Shown: positions 7,999-14,882 of the stretch, piece by piece | Layout: each line of letters begins with the position of its first letter | Position numbering within the stretch: the first letter of the stretch is position 1 | Assembly: GCA_016296885.1 (NCBI GenBank) | Contig: JAEDHT010000026.1 | Span: forward strand, 1-26,719 | From: Clostridiaceae bacterium | GTDB taxonomy: Bacteria > Bacillota > Clostridia > Oscillospirales > Acutalibacteraceae | Direction of reading: 5' to 3' | DNA: 26,719 nt | Notes under the pieces: model-generated | The model's input: only the letters and a program-made list of their open reading frames with translations | The model's database searches: none | Told to the model about the DNA's origin: nothing | Program-made: the position numbers and the translations under genes

Positions 7999-8160
7999 TT
8001 ATCTTAGTGCACTGAAAGCTCTGAATGAGTTATCAACGTCTACTACAGTATCTGTATCACTCTCTGTTATTTCAGAATCTGTATCGCCGGATGCTGCCAT
8101 AACGTCTTGTGCGAGAAGCATTTCATCTATCAATTCCGGAGTATTATATAATTTTTTCAT
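7999..8160 (-). CDS. 53-residue acidic peptide, unknown function, downstream of the LRR protein
   Basis: A short frame with a near-perfect ribosome binding site (minus strand AAGGAGG, about nine bases before the ATG at 8158-8160), lying 21 bases after the LRR gene and followed by a terminator. The N-terminus MKKLYNTPELIDEMLLAQDV is a charged amphipathic helix. The middle is very acidic and Ser/Thr-rich (GDTDSEITESDTDT) and the C-terminus is SFRAFSALR. There is no signal peptide and no cysteine. The start pattern Met-Lys-Lys-x-Tyr-x-x-Pro-Glu is one I associate with short uncharacterised peptides in gut Clostridia and Bacteroidetes, some of which look like leader-plus-core precursors. No peptide-modifying enzyme or exporter is nearby, so a precursor role is speculation. 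Confidence 0.75.
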   Translation of the reverse strand: MKKLYNTPELIDEMLLAQDVMAASGDTDSEITESDTDTVVDVDNSFRAFSALR

Positions 8161-8181
8161 TGTAAAAATACCTCCTTAAAA

Positions 8182-11100
8182 TCAAGCTACTTTAGCAAGT
8201 GCATCGTAAGCAGCGTTAACTGCATTATAAGCACCATTAAAGCTTGTGCGGCAGCCGCCTGCGAACTTGCTGTCTGAATATGTGTGGTATCCACGACGTC
8301 CAAATCCGTTAGCATCTGTGTAGTCAACATATGCTCTTGCTTCTACCCTTTCACCCTTGTAAGCTGAGTCTGCACCGTCATACTTAATAACGAGTGTAGA
8401 CAAGCGATAGTCACCGAACATTCTGTGGTTTTGATCGCCTTCTTTTGTACAATCGACATCTACAGCACCTACTGTGCTCTTATCAAGCTTTGTAAGATTT
8501 GCTATATCGCTCTTAGCATATGCTGTGTAACCATAAGATACGCTCTTTCCGTTCAAGCTTTGAAGCTCTTCGAGCATACCGTTGCGATATACTGTTACGA
8601 AACGAAGTGCGTCTTGATCTGTGTTGCTCATACCTGGCTGATACTTATCTGCAACTTCTTTGCTTCTGATCTGAACACCCTCGAGGCTAAAGCCCTTGAG
8701 TGATGATCCACCATAGCTGTTCTTATCGTTACCGTCTTTATTAACTGTACCTACAGGTACCCATGCAGCATAAAGGTTGAGGTTGCCATTTGCATCGTCA
8801 TAATCGGCGATTGTGATATTCTGTGGGAATGCTGTGCCGTTTGTTGTACCTAAGGTAAGGTCGGTTGTGTACCATCCACCAAACAGATAACCATCTTTAA
8901 CAGGTAAGCCTTCTGCTGCAGAGGCGATAGGTGTTTCTGTAAGCTTGTGGGTTGTTTCGCCATCATTGATTACTGATTCTTGTAATAATTTTGAACCATC
9001 ATAATAACGAATGTAAGAAGTACCTTCCGGATTTTCTTCTTCATCATCAACCCAACGTGCACGAAGTAAACTATAAGGATGTGTTAATTCTCCTATTGTA
9101 ATGTCTTCTACCTTTTCGTCTCCGTTGTACCAACCATCAAATACTGAGCCTGCCTTTACAGGTGTTGGCAAAACGATAGTATCGTCTAAATCTCTGGCTC
9201 CAAAGTCAATTTCACCCTCAGGTAATGTTCCGCCATTAGGATCTAAATCAAACCATATACTAAACAGTCCTTCAATGTTTTCTGTAGCGGCTGTTTTATC
9301 CAAATGATTATAAACTGCTACGTTTGCTTCAGATGGGTTAGTTGAATCAGTCCATGCAACAAAGTGATGATCAATCCATCCCGGTAATGGCTTCATCTCT
9401 TCTACAGTTGCAGAATAATTATAGTCTAACCATTGATTAGTTTCAGTATTTTCATGAAATACCGGCACATATAGTTTTATCCATACTGCCTCTAACAAAC
9501 CAGCAGCTCTCAAAGCAGGTAGATCTGTTGAATTAATTGAATCGAAAGCAACTGTATCGCCATATGTATATTCCATGGCTCCTGTAGACTTTGCCCAGCC
9601 TGCAAATGCATAACCATCTCTAGTTGGTATTGGCAATGAAATATCAACAGAACCATCATCATTATGTGTAATCTCTACTGGTTTTGTTTCGTCTAAAACA
9701 CCGCCATTAGGATCTAGATCTAAATAATTAGCATACATTACGCTTGATGCATCTTCAATTTTAAGAAGATCATAGCTCCAAGTACTACCCGAATCTACGT
9801 TAAGAGTATTTGTCCAACCCGTAAATACAGCGTTTTCTTTAGCTGGTATTGGCATCACTATAGCATCGTCATAATATCCTCTAATATTACTTGATGCGAA
9901 GTCATCCGCACCCTCGCTTGTTAAATATCCAGTTAAAGTATTAAGTTCAATCCATGAAGGATATAAATTCTTATATAAAACACCCCATGATGAGTTGGTT
10001 TGCGCTCCGCCAAGTTCAGGGAGGTCTTCAGTATTAAGCAAGTTATATGTTAAAACCTCACTAGGAGAAGCATTCTGCTGTTTAGCCCAACCTGCAAATA
10101 CTCTATAATCATCTCGAGTCAATATAGGAAGTGGAATTGGATCATCAAGGTCGTTTCTCTCAGGCTTATTAGGATTCTCAACAACAGTTCCAGTCGATGT
10201 GTCCAAATTAAGCCACTCTGCACGTAGAGAAGTTGGAGCATACTTCAAATTTATGGAATCATAAGCTACACGTTCTGTTCTGTTGTAATTCGTCCAACAG
10301 ATAAAGTAATCGCCAAGGTTTGAATTAACGGGAGGTTCGATTGCTGTTGGCAATGGAACAGTTAAAGAACCATCAGCTTCAACTGTAGCACTTCCTGAAG
10401 CTTCGGATAGAGTTCCATAATCATACAATTGTATCCACTTTGGATTAAAAACTGTAGATGATGTTTCTCTATTAAGACGATCATATATTTCGAGTTCACT
10501 CATATATTGATATCCTTCTGCCCAACCAACAAATACATAGCCACTTTTTTCAGGTATTGGCAAGTCGAGAGGCTCACCTACAGTCTTTGTAACAGTTATA
10601 TTCAGTTCATTAAGCGTAATATCATATGTGGTGCCTTGTGATCTAAAACGAGAAGTTGTATCGGTATTTACGCAGTAATCATATGCTTTAGAGTCCGCCG
10701 GACCATATATAATAGTATAAGAAGGTAAGCTTTTAATCTCAGTATCTGCTCCTAATATCTCTATACTATCTAGATTAGTACACCTATAAAATGCATCGTC
10801 GATATATGTAACAGACTCTGGTACAACAAGTGTTTTTAAGCTGCTGCAGTAATAAAAAACGTAATAGTTAAGTCTTTCAAGAGAATTTGATAAAGTGATT
10901 GATTTTAACGACTCGCATTCTCCAAAAGCATAATCTCCTATACTTGTTACACTATCTGGTATTGTTATGTGGGTTAAATATCCGCAATCATAAAAAGCAC
11001 TTGAACCAATCGTAGTAAGAGTATCCGGTAACTCAACCTGTTCTAGATTATACATCTCTTTAAAAGCTCTACTAGCTATGGAGGTTACGCCGGATGATAC

Positions 11101-11370
11101 TTTTACAGAACGAACATAAGCTCGGTAATCATACCAAGGTGCGTATCCTGTGAATTCGCTCATATCTCCTGTACCTGAGATAGTGAGTACATAGTCATCT
11201 GATATTTCCCATGTAAGATTATCCCAAGTACCAGAGTACATTACTGCACCACGAGCTGAAACACTTTCAGCTTTTGTGCTAAAAACATCTCTGATTCCTT
11301 CTGCATTAACAGCTATTGCGCTGGATAAAGCCAGCATAGCTACTAATAGCAGGCTGATAATTTTTTTCAT
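8182..11370 (-). CDS. Secreted BspA-type LRR protein with InlB_B (Listeria-Bacteroides) repeats
   Basis: 1062 residues. A signal peptide (1-23, ending VNA) is followed by a Trp-rich lead-in (GTWDNLTWEI... TISGTGDM). Then come BspA-type LRR_5 repeats (about 88-225; units such as LPDTLTTIGSSAFYDC and IPDSVTSIGDYAFGEC). About eight diverged InlB_B-like units of 70-90 residues follow (about 250-875), each built around a Gly/Ala-x-Phe-x-Gly-Trp core such as SGYVFVGW, DGYAFAGW and DGYLFGGW. A separate C-terminal domain occupies about 890-1062. There is no LPxTG, S-layer homology or dockerin motif, so the surface anchor is not obvious and the C-terminal domain may serve. Such proteins are usually adhesins or surface-binding proteins. 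The start ATG has AAAGGAAGG upstream. The 53-residue peptide gene follows directly, with a shared terminator. Confidence 0.9.
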   Translation of the reverse strand: MKKIISLLLVAMLALSSAIAVNAEGIRDVFSTKAESVSARGAVMYSGTWDNLTWEISDDYVLTISGTGDMSEFTGYAPWYDYRAYVRSVKVSSGVTSIASRAFKEMYNLEQVELPDTLTTIGSSAFYDCGYLTHITIPDSVTSIGDYAFGECESLKSITLSNSLERLNYYVFYYCSSLKTLVVPESVTYIDDAFYRCTNLDSIEILGADTEIKSLPSYTIIYGPADSKAYDYCVNTDTTSRFRSQGTTYDITLNELNITVTKTVGEPLDLPIPEKSGYVFVGWAEGYQYMSELEIYDRLNRETSSTVFNPKWIQLYDYGTLSEASGSATVEADGSLTVPLPTAIEPPVNSNLGDYFICWTNYNRTERVAYDSINLKYAPTSLRAEWLNLDTSTGTVVENPNKPERNDLDDPIPLPILTRDDYRVFAGWAKQQNASPSEVLTYNLLNTEDLPELGGAQTNSSWGVLYKNLYPSWIELNTLTGYLTSEGADDFASSNIRGYYDDAIVMPIPAKENAVFTGWTNTLNVDSGSTWSYDLLKIEDASSVMYANYLDLDPNGGVLDETKPVEITHNDDGSVDISLPIPTRDGYAFAGWAKSTGAMEYTYGDTVAFDSINSTDLPALRAAGLLEAVWIKLYVPVFHENTETNQWLDYNYSATVEEMKPLPGWIDHHFVAWTDSTNPSEANVAVYNHLDKTAATENIEGLFSIWFDLDPNGGTLPEGEIDFGARDLDDTIVLPTPVKAGSVFDGWYNGDEKVEDITIGELTHPYSLLRARWVDDEEENPEGTSYIRYYDGSKLLQESVINDGETTHKLTETPIASAAEGLPVKDGYLFGGWYTTDLTLGTTNGTAFPQNITIADYDDANGNLNLYAAWVPVGTVNKDGNDKNSYGGSSLKGFSLEGVQIRSKEVADKYQPGMSNTDQDALRFVTVYRNGMLEELQSLNGKSVSYGYTAYAKSDIANLTKLDKSTVGAVDVDCTKEGDQNHRMFGDYRLSTLVIKYDGADSAYKGERVEARAYVDYTDANGFGRRGYHTYSDSKFAGGCRTSFNGAYNAVNAAYDALAKVA

Positions 11371-11518
11371 AAAAATTACCTTCCTTTCTAAAATTAAATA
11401 ATTTTAAAAGTTTTTGCTAACGATTTAGATTAAATCTACCCTCCTTTACCTTGGTCAACTGCGCCTAAAGTGAGATAATATGCCGTTTTTTTCTATCAAG
11501 CACAGCTTTGCTGGGACT

Positions 11519-11547
11519 ATTATACAAAAAAAAAAAAAAAAACAAGT
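11519..11547 (-). promoter_or_regulatory. Promoter-like element with a 17-base homopolymer spacer, upstream of the LRR gene
   Basis: On the minus strand a perfect TATAAT (11519-11524) is preceded by G and 17 T residues (11526-11542), then GTTCAG-side sequence reading ACTTG into the T run. A -35 of TTGTTT would sit 15 bases from the -10, and CTTGTT 16 bases. The LRR start codon lies about 150 bases downstream. A second, weaker candidate nearer the gene is TTGACC (11453-11458), an 18-base spacer and TTTAAT. Which is used cannot be told from sequence. Confidence 0.45.
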
Positions 11548-11647
11548 CAAATTTATTTCAAAACACAAATATGCCTGTTTTTCTATATATTTTACACATA
11601 TAAACGCAATGATTAACCTGTTTTTGTGCATTTTGTAAAAATATTTC

Positions 11648-11686
11648 GCACAAAAATCTTTTTGGACTGCACCAACTATTGACAAA
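11648..11686. repeat. Left copy of an imperfect ~40-base direct repeat
   Basis: Begins GCACAAAAATCTTTTTGG and ends AACTATTGACAAA. A diverged second copy lies at 11978-12018 (GCACAAAAAATTTTTTCGG ... AACTATTGACAAA). Together they bracket the hairpin repeats at 11714-11945. The pair could be the ends of a duplicated or inserted segment, or two members of a dispersed family. Confidence 0.6.
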
Positions 11687-11713
11687 ACAATTAAAAGGCT
11701 TGTCATCAAAATT

Positions 11714-11804
11714 GGCTCCCTCTGACGAGGGAGCTGTCGAGTGAAACGAGACTGAGGGAGAGAAAATCTGCTTTTTTGCAGGATTTTTATCTCTTCTCTC
11801 CCTC
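11714..11804 (+). repeat. Hairpin repeat module A (GGCTCCC...GGGAGC family)
   Basis: Hairpin GCTCCCTC (11715-11722) with GAGGGAGC (11727-11734), followed by the TGTC...GACTGAGGGAG arm common to the three modules. The end GAGGGAGAG (11754-11762) pairs with CTCTCCCTC (11796-11804) around an inner AAAATC...GATTTT stem, making a second, longer hairpin. No reading frame of note. Confidence 0.8.
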
Positions 11805-11820
11805 CATCAAAACTTCCTCA

Positions 11821-11872
11821 GCCTCCCTTGTGTAAAGGGAGGTGGATTTTGCGAAGCAAAAGACGGAGGGAT
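11821..11872 (+). repeat. Hairpin repeat module B
   Basis: CCTCCCTT (11822-11829) pairs with AAGGGAGG (11835-11842), then TTTTGC (11847-11852) with GCAAAA (11856-11861), then ACGGAGGGAT. It has the same two-hairpin plan and outer sequence as modules A and C, in the orientation of A. Confidence 0.75.
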
Positions 11873-11898
11873 TGTATAGTGAATATATCATAAAAACA

Positions 11899-11945
11899 AC
11901 CCCTCAGTCAGCGTTGCTGACAGCTCCCCTTACACAGGGGAGCCT
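11899..11945 (-). repeat. Hairpin repeat module C, inverted relative to A and B
   Basis: GTCAGC (11907-11912) pairs with GCTGAC (11916-11921), and GCTCCCCT (11923-11930) with AGGGGAGC (11936-11943). Read on the minus strand it is GGCTCCCCT...GGGGAGCTGTCAGC and so on, closely matching module A. The three modules plus the flanking direct repeats fill most of the 700-base gap between the LRR gene and jag. No transposase or coding gene is seen there. Confidence 0.8.
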
Positions 11946-11977
11946 TTGTGCAGTTTGCAAGAAATCAAAACACCCTT

Positions 11978-12018
11978 GCACAAAAAATTTTTTCGGGCTT
12001 ATTCAAACTATTGACAAA
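11978..12018. repeat. Right copy of the imperfect ~40-base direct repeat
   Basis: Second copy of the sequence at 11648-11686, sharing the GCACAAAAA start and the CTATTGACAAA end. It abuts the terminator of jag. The TTGACA inside it faces rightward but no good -10 or gene follows, so I do not call it a promoter. Confidence 0.6.
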
Positions 12019-12025
12019 GAGCCAA

Positions 12026-12065
12026 TAAAAAAAAGCTATCAGGCGATTTTGTTCCTGATAGCTTT
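12026..12065 (-). terminator. Intrinsic terminator of the rpmH-rnpA-yidD-yidC-jag unit
   Basis: A perfect 12-bp stem, 12032-12043 with 12054-12065 (AAAGCTATCAGG and its complement), with a 10-base loop. On the minus strand it is followed by a T-run (A residues 12026-12034). It starts 11 bases after the jag stop codon. Confidence 0.9.
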
Positions 12066-12076
12066 CAACATTTAGA

Positions 12077-12862
12077 TTAATATTCTACTTTACCGTAGAG
12101 TGAAACACCCTTGTCGGAAAGATCATCTACAACCTTTGGCTCTCTCTTTTCAAAGCTCTCGCTTGATGAGTATGACTTGTTTTTATTGTAGCCACCCTTT
12201 GAGTAGCCTGATCTTCTTCTGTAGTTTTGTCTTGCGTTCTGGTCTGGTCCGATAACCACGTGACGTCTTGCATTTTCGCCCTCAGACCATGATGTAGCAC
12301 CCTCAATCTCCTGCACAGCAGTGTGGATAATTCTTCTCTCATAAGGATTCATAGGCTCGAAAGAATGTTTAAATCCCTTTCTTGCTGCAAGCAAAGCGTG
12401 CTTTCTGCCAAGTGCTGATAGAGTTTCTTTGCGCTTTTCTCTGTAATCGCCAACATTGATGCTGATGCGATAATAATTATCATCTACATGATTAGCCACA
12501 AGGCTTGTGAGATATTGCAGAGCATCCAATGTTTCGCCACGTCTGCCTATCAGCATAGATGCATTGTCACCGGAGATAACAAAATCAACATTGTTATCTT
12601 CACAGCTCATCTCTATGCTTGTGCCCTCTATTCCCATTGCAGAGATCATTTTCTCCAAATAGCCTTTAGCTAAATCAAGTGGAGATGGATTTACAAAAGC
12701 TCTAACCTTTGCTTCCTTTCCTCCAAATAATCCCAATACTTTCTTTTCCGGCAGCTGTAAAACCTCAAACTCTGCTTCTGATGCGTCTACTCCTAATGCC
12801 TTGCAAGCTTCTTCTTTTGCTTTTTCTATGGTATCTGCCACACCGATTGCTTCTCTAATCAA
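12077..12862 (-). CDS. jag: Jag/KhpB (SpoIIIJ-associated) RNA-binding protein
   Basis: 261 residues from the start chosen here. Domains in order: Jag-N (about 1-55, IREAIGVADTIEKAKEEA ... VLGLFGGKEA), a KH domain with IGRRGETLDALQYL (from about 105), an R3H domain (YERRIIHTAVQEIEG ... SEGENARRHVVI, about 173-205) and a basic, Ser/Tyr-rich, disordered tail. Jag/KhpB binds RNA, forms a pair with KhpA in other Gram-positives, and influences cell elongation and division. The longer frame starts at a TTG (12889) overlapping the yidC stop. I prefer the TTG at 12860-12862 because GGAGG lies nine bases before it and the protein then begins like other Jag proteins. It is the last gene of the rpmH unit. 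Confidence 0.92.
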   Translation of the reverse strand: MIREAIGVADTIEKAKEEACKALGVDASEAEFEVLQLPEKKVLGLFGGKEAKVRAFVNPSPLDLAKGYLEKMISAMGIEGTSIEMSCEDNNVDFVISGDNASMLIGRRGETLDALQYLTSLVANHVDDNYYRISINVGDYREKRKETLSALGRKHALLAARKGFKHSFEPMNPYERRIIHTAVQEIEGATSWSEGENARRHVVIGPDQNARQNYRRRSGYSKGGYNKNKSYSSSESFEKREPKVVDDLSDKGVSLYGKVEY

Positions 12863-12885
12863 AGCTAAAACACCTCCATTTTTTA

Positions 12886-13824
12886 TCAATTCCTATGCAC
12901 GTCTTTTTCTTTTATCTCTAGCAGAGCCACTCTTTGTGCCTCTTGCTGTGCTGTCATTGCTCCTGCATTGTAGAATATATTAAGTATCAATGTTAGTCCA
13001 AAGCTGATTACTGTAGAGCAGATCCAATAGAATCCTACAGCAGCCGGAACGCTATATGCGATCCACGCAGTGAACAATGGCATTGCGATAAACATAATTT
13101 TCATACAGCCTTGCTGTGTTTGGCCTGTTTTATTTATTCTCATTGTGATGAGTGTTGATGCTACGCTTGTAGCAAAACAAAGGAATGGTATTAAGAAATA
13201 AACACTGAAAACGCCTTTATTACTTGGTGTTTCCAAAAGATTAATACCAAAGTTAAAGCCATTACTAAAGCTCTCAAGCTTTGCAAAATCGGCATTGCTA
13301 AATCCCAAAAAGCTCTGCAAGCCATCACCAAAGTGTTCTTTTAGACTGTGGAAATTTGTGAGGAAGTTGATCTGTTCGTATCTCACGCCACTTGAGGCAG
13401 AAATGCCCATGCCCGGCAGAGATGCGATCTTCTGAATCGCACTGGAAACATACTCAGTGCTGATGTGAAGTGTGTTGTCAAGCGGGTACATTACAGAGTA
13501 GAAAACTCCCATAAGTAATAATAACGGAAGAAATGAAGTGAGACATCCGCTGGAGGGGCTAATGCCCTCTTTTTCATAAAGTTTTTGAATCTCCTGATTC
13601 ATTCTTGCCTGATCGTTTGCATATTTTTTGCGGATTTCCTGCTGTTTCGCAGCCATTCTCGCATTGATAGCCATAGTCTTTTGTTGCTTAACAGACAGCG
13701 GAAACATGATTATACGAATTAGTATTGTGAACAAAATGATAGCCAGACCATAGTTTTGCAGTATATCATACAAAAACCACAAAACATAGCCAAATAGGCT
13801 TCCTATCCATTGAAATAATTGCAT
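12886..13824 (-). CDS. yidC: YidC/Oxa1/SpoIIIJ membrane protein insertase
   Basis: 312 residues, the short Gram-positive type without the large periplasmic domain. The first membrane helices hold the conserved membrane-buried arginine R37 in ILIRIIMFPLS. A basic coiled-coil cytoplasmic loop follows (KQQEIRKKY...), and the later helices contain MGVFYSVMYPL and the C-terminal SVPAAVGFYWICSTVISF signature. An extra Ser/Phe-rich loop of roughly 80 residues (about 125-205) separates helices 2 and 3. YidC inserts small membrane proteins, alone or with SecYEG. Unlike many SpoIIIJ proteins it shows no lipobox signal peptide; the N-terminus starts directly with the first helix. It sits between yidD (51-base gap) and jag (23-base gap). 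Confidence 0.95.
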   Translation of the reverse strand: MQLFQWIGSLFGYVLWFLYDILQNYGLAIILFTILIRIIMFPLSVKQQKTMAINARMAAKQQEIRKKYANDQARMNQEIQKLYEKEGISPSSGCLTSFLPLLLLMGVFYSVMYPLDNTLHISTEYVSSAIQKIASLPGMGISASSGVRYEQINFLTNFHSLKEHFGDGLQSFLGFSNADFAKLESFSNGFNFGINLLETPSNKGVFSVYFLIPFLCFATSVASTLITMRINKTGQTQQGCMKIMFIAMPLFTAWIAYSVPAAVGFYWICSTVISFGLTLILNIFYNAGAMTAQQEAQRVALLEIKEKDVHRN

Positions 13825-13875
13825 TTTAAGGCTTGTCCTCCAATTAGAATATATAAATAAAAACGATAGTTTCTT

Positions 13876-14106
13876 CTATAATTTTCTCTTTTTTTGTGGC
13901 ACAGGGTCATATCCACCTTTAGAAAATGGATTACACCTGAGCACTCGCCACGCGGCGAGCATACTACCCACAAACGCTCCATGAATTTCGATAGCCTGCA
14001 GTGCATATGCAGAGCAGGTGGGAACATATTTACACGTGGGATGTTTTTTCAAAGGTGAGAGATTTTTTTGATAAAATTTAATTAATGCTATAAGCAAGCG
14101 TTTCAT
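13876..14106 (-). CDS. yidD: YidD membrane protein insertion efficiency factor
   Basis: 76 residues, the normal size. Signature features are the N-terminal amphipathic helix LIALIKFYQKNLSP, the paired cysteines C25 and C31 in HPTCKYVPTCSAYALQAIE, and WRVLRCNPFSKGGYDPVP. YidD assists YidC-dependent insertion of membrane proteins at the inner face of the membrane. It follows rnpA by only 11 bases and has no clear ribosome binding site of its own, so it may be translationally coupled to rnpA. Confidence 0.95.
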   Translation of the reverse strand: MKRLLIALIKFYQKNLSPLKKHPTCKYVPTCSAYALQAIEIHGAFVGSMLAAWRVLRCNPFSKGGYDPVPQKKRKL

Positions 14107-14117
14107 AACAAAAAATA

Positions 14118-14447
14118 TTAAATCAGTCCGGCTTCTTTCAGATGCGCACGCATAACAGGCTCTATATCAGTACTTTTAAGATAAGTGGTCTTAGTTCTTG
14201 CCACGAAGATAAAGTCATAACCGGGCTTTATGCTGTCATACAAATTATAATATGCAGCCCTGATTATTCTTCTTGCACGATTTCGCTTAACGGCGTTACC
14301 AATCTTTTTCGCAGTGGTGATGCCATATTTTTTATCGCCGGTTCTGTTTTTCAAAACATATGTAACAAGCTCAGGAGAAACAAAGCTTTTGCCCCTGTTA
14401 TAAATTCTTCTGAACTGCCTTCGACTTTTGACTGTAACTCTTTTCAT
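14118..14447 (-). CDS. rnpA: Ribonuclease P protein component
   Basis: 109 residues from the ATG at 14445-14447. The RNR motif is clear (KKIGNAVKRNRARRIIR, 47-63), as are the basic N-terminus and the aromatic FRRIYNRGKSF stretch that lines the pre-tRNA leader groove. RnpA pairs with the RNase P RNA to mature tRNA 5' ends. An upstream in-frame extension of 35 residues exists, but it does not resemble the family and has no ribosome binding site, so the shorter start is used. The Shine-Dalgarno sequence of the chosen start is only a modest GGCGGG. It is located between rpmH and yidD, as in most bacteria. Confidence 0.95.
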   Translation of the reverse strand: MKRVTVKSRRQFRRIYNRGKSFVSPELVTYVLKNRTGDKKYGITTAKKIGNAVKRNRARRIIRAAYYNLYDSIKPGYDFIFVARTKTTYLKSTDIEPVMRAHLKEAGLI

Positions 14448-14556
14448 AATAAAACCCGCCGCTTTACAAAAACTAGATATCAAACCCATTGTAAGCGACG
14501 AAGAGCTCTCATTCCTTTTTAATTTTAAACTGTTTGTCACATAACAAAGCACAGTC

Positions 14557-14627
14557 TTTTATATAATGTCTGCCGAAGCAAGATACAAAAAAACAATCTA
14601 AATTCATTCGACAGGCATTATATAAAA
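14557..14627 (-). repeat. 21-bp inverted repeat between rpmH and rnpA
   Basis: Arms 14557-14577 and 14607-14627 (TTTTATATAATG... and its near-complement) differ at two positions; the loop is 29 bases. In the leftward transcript it would form a long AU-rich stem just before rnpA, after the rpmH terminator. It may be a processing site or stabilising stem. Its outer TATATA could also serve as a -10 for rnpA, with TTGTAT 17 bases upstream in the loop. Confidence 0.6.
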
Positions 14628-14651
14628 ATTATAGACCACAGCAGTGGCCTA
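14622..14651 (-). terminator. Terminator or attenuator after rpmH
   Basis: An 8-bp stem, 14632-14639 with 14644-14651 (one G-T pair), with a four-base loop. On the minus strand it is followed by TAATTTTTATA. It sits 8 bases after the rpmH stop and would let the abundant ribosomal protein mRNA outnumber the rnpA-jag message. Confidence 0.65.
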
Positions 14652-14659
14652 AAAATTTT

Positions 14660-14794
14660 TTAGTAAGACAAATGCTTTCTGCCCTTAGCTCTTCTACGAG
14701 CAAGAACTTTGCGTCCGTTTCTGTCTGCCATTCTCTTTCTGAAGCCATGCTCTTTCTTTCTGTGGAGCTTTTTAGGCTGATACGTTCTAAGCAT
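14660..14794 (-). CDS. rpmH: 50S ribosomal protein L34
   Basis: 44 residues, starting MLRTYQPKKLHRKKEHGFRK and ending ARRRAKGRKHLSY: the complete L34 sequence. Very basic, as expected for a small rRNA-binding protein. AAAGGGGG lies eight bases before the ATG. It is the first gene of the rpmH-rnpA-yidD-yidC-jag unit and has a near-consensus promoter just upstream. It normally faces dnaA across the replication origin, but here its upstream neighbour is argS on the same strand. Confidence 0.97.
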   Translation of the reverse strand: MLRTYQPKKLHRKKEHGFRKRMADRNGRKVLARRRAKGRKHLSY

Positions 14795-14835
14795 TCTGAA
14801 TGCCCCCTTTCGGATATACAAAACCTTGTTGGTCT

Positions 14836-14864
14836 ATTATAAACTATATTTTCCCTTTAGTCAA
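14836..14864 (-). promoter_or_regulatory. Sigma-A promoter of rpmH
   Basis: Minus strand TTGACT (14859-14864), 17-base spacer, TATAAT (14836-14841). It lies 18 bases beyond the argS stop codon and about 40 bases before the rpmH ATG. A small GTCAA-AAGG-TTGAC palindrome overlaps the -35. No terminator is seen after argS, so some read-through into rpmH is possible. Confidence 0.85.
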
Positions 14865-14882
14865 CCTTTTGACAATATTTTT

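Noticed and set aside
7982..8179. A 65-codon plus-strand frame.
   Set aside because: It is the shadow of the real minus-strand 53-residue gene, which has the ribosome binding site and terminator.
11842..12075. A 77-codon plus-strand frame over the repeat mosaic and jag terminator.
   Set aside because: It runs through hairpin repeats and a terminator, with no ribosome binding site; not coding.
12863..12889. Longer jag start (TTG at 12889).
   Set aside because: It overlaps the yidC stop, lacks a Shine-Dalgarno sequence and would place the real GGAGG inside the coding sequence.
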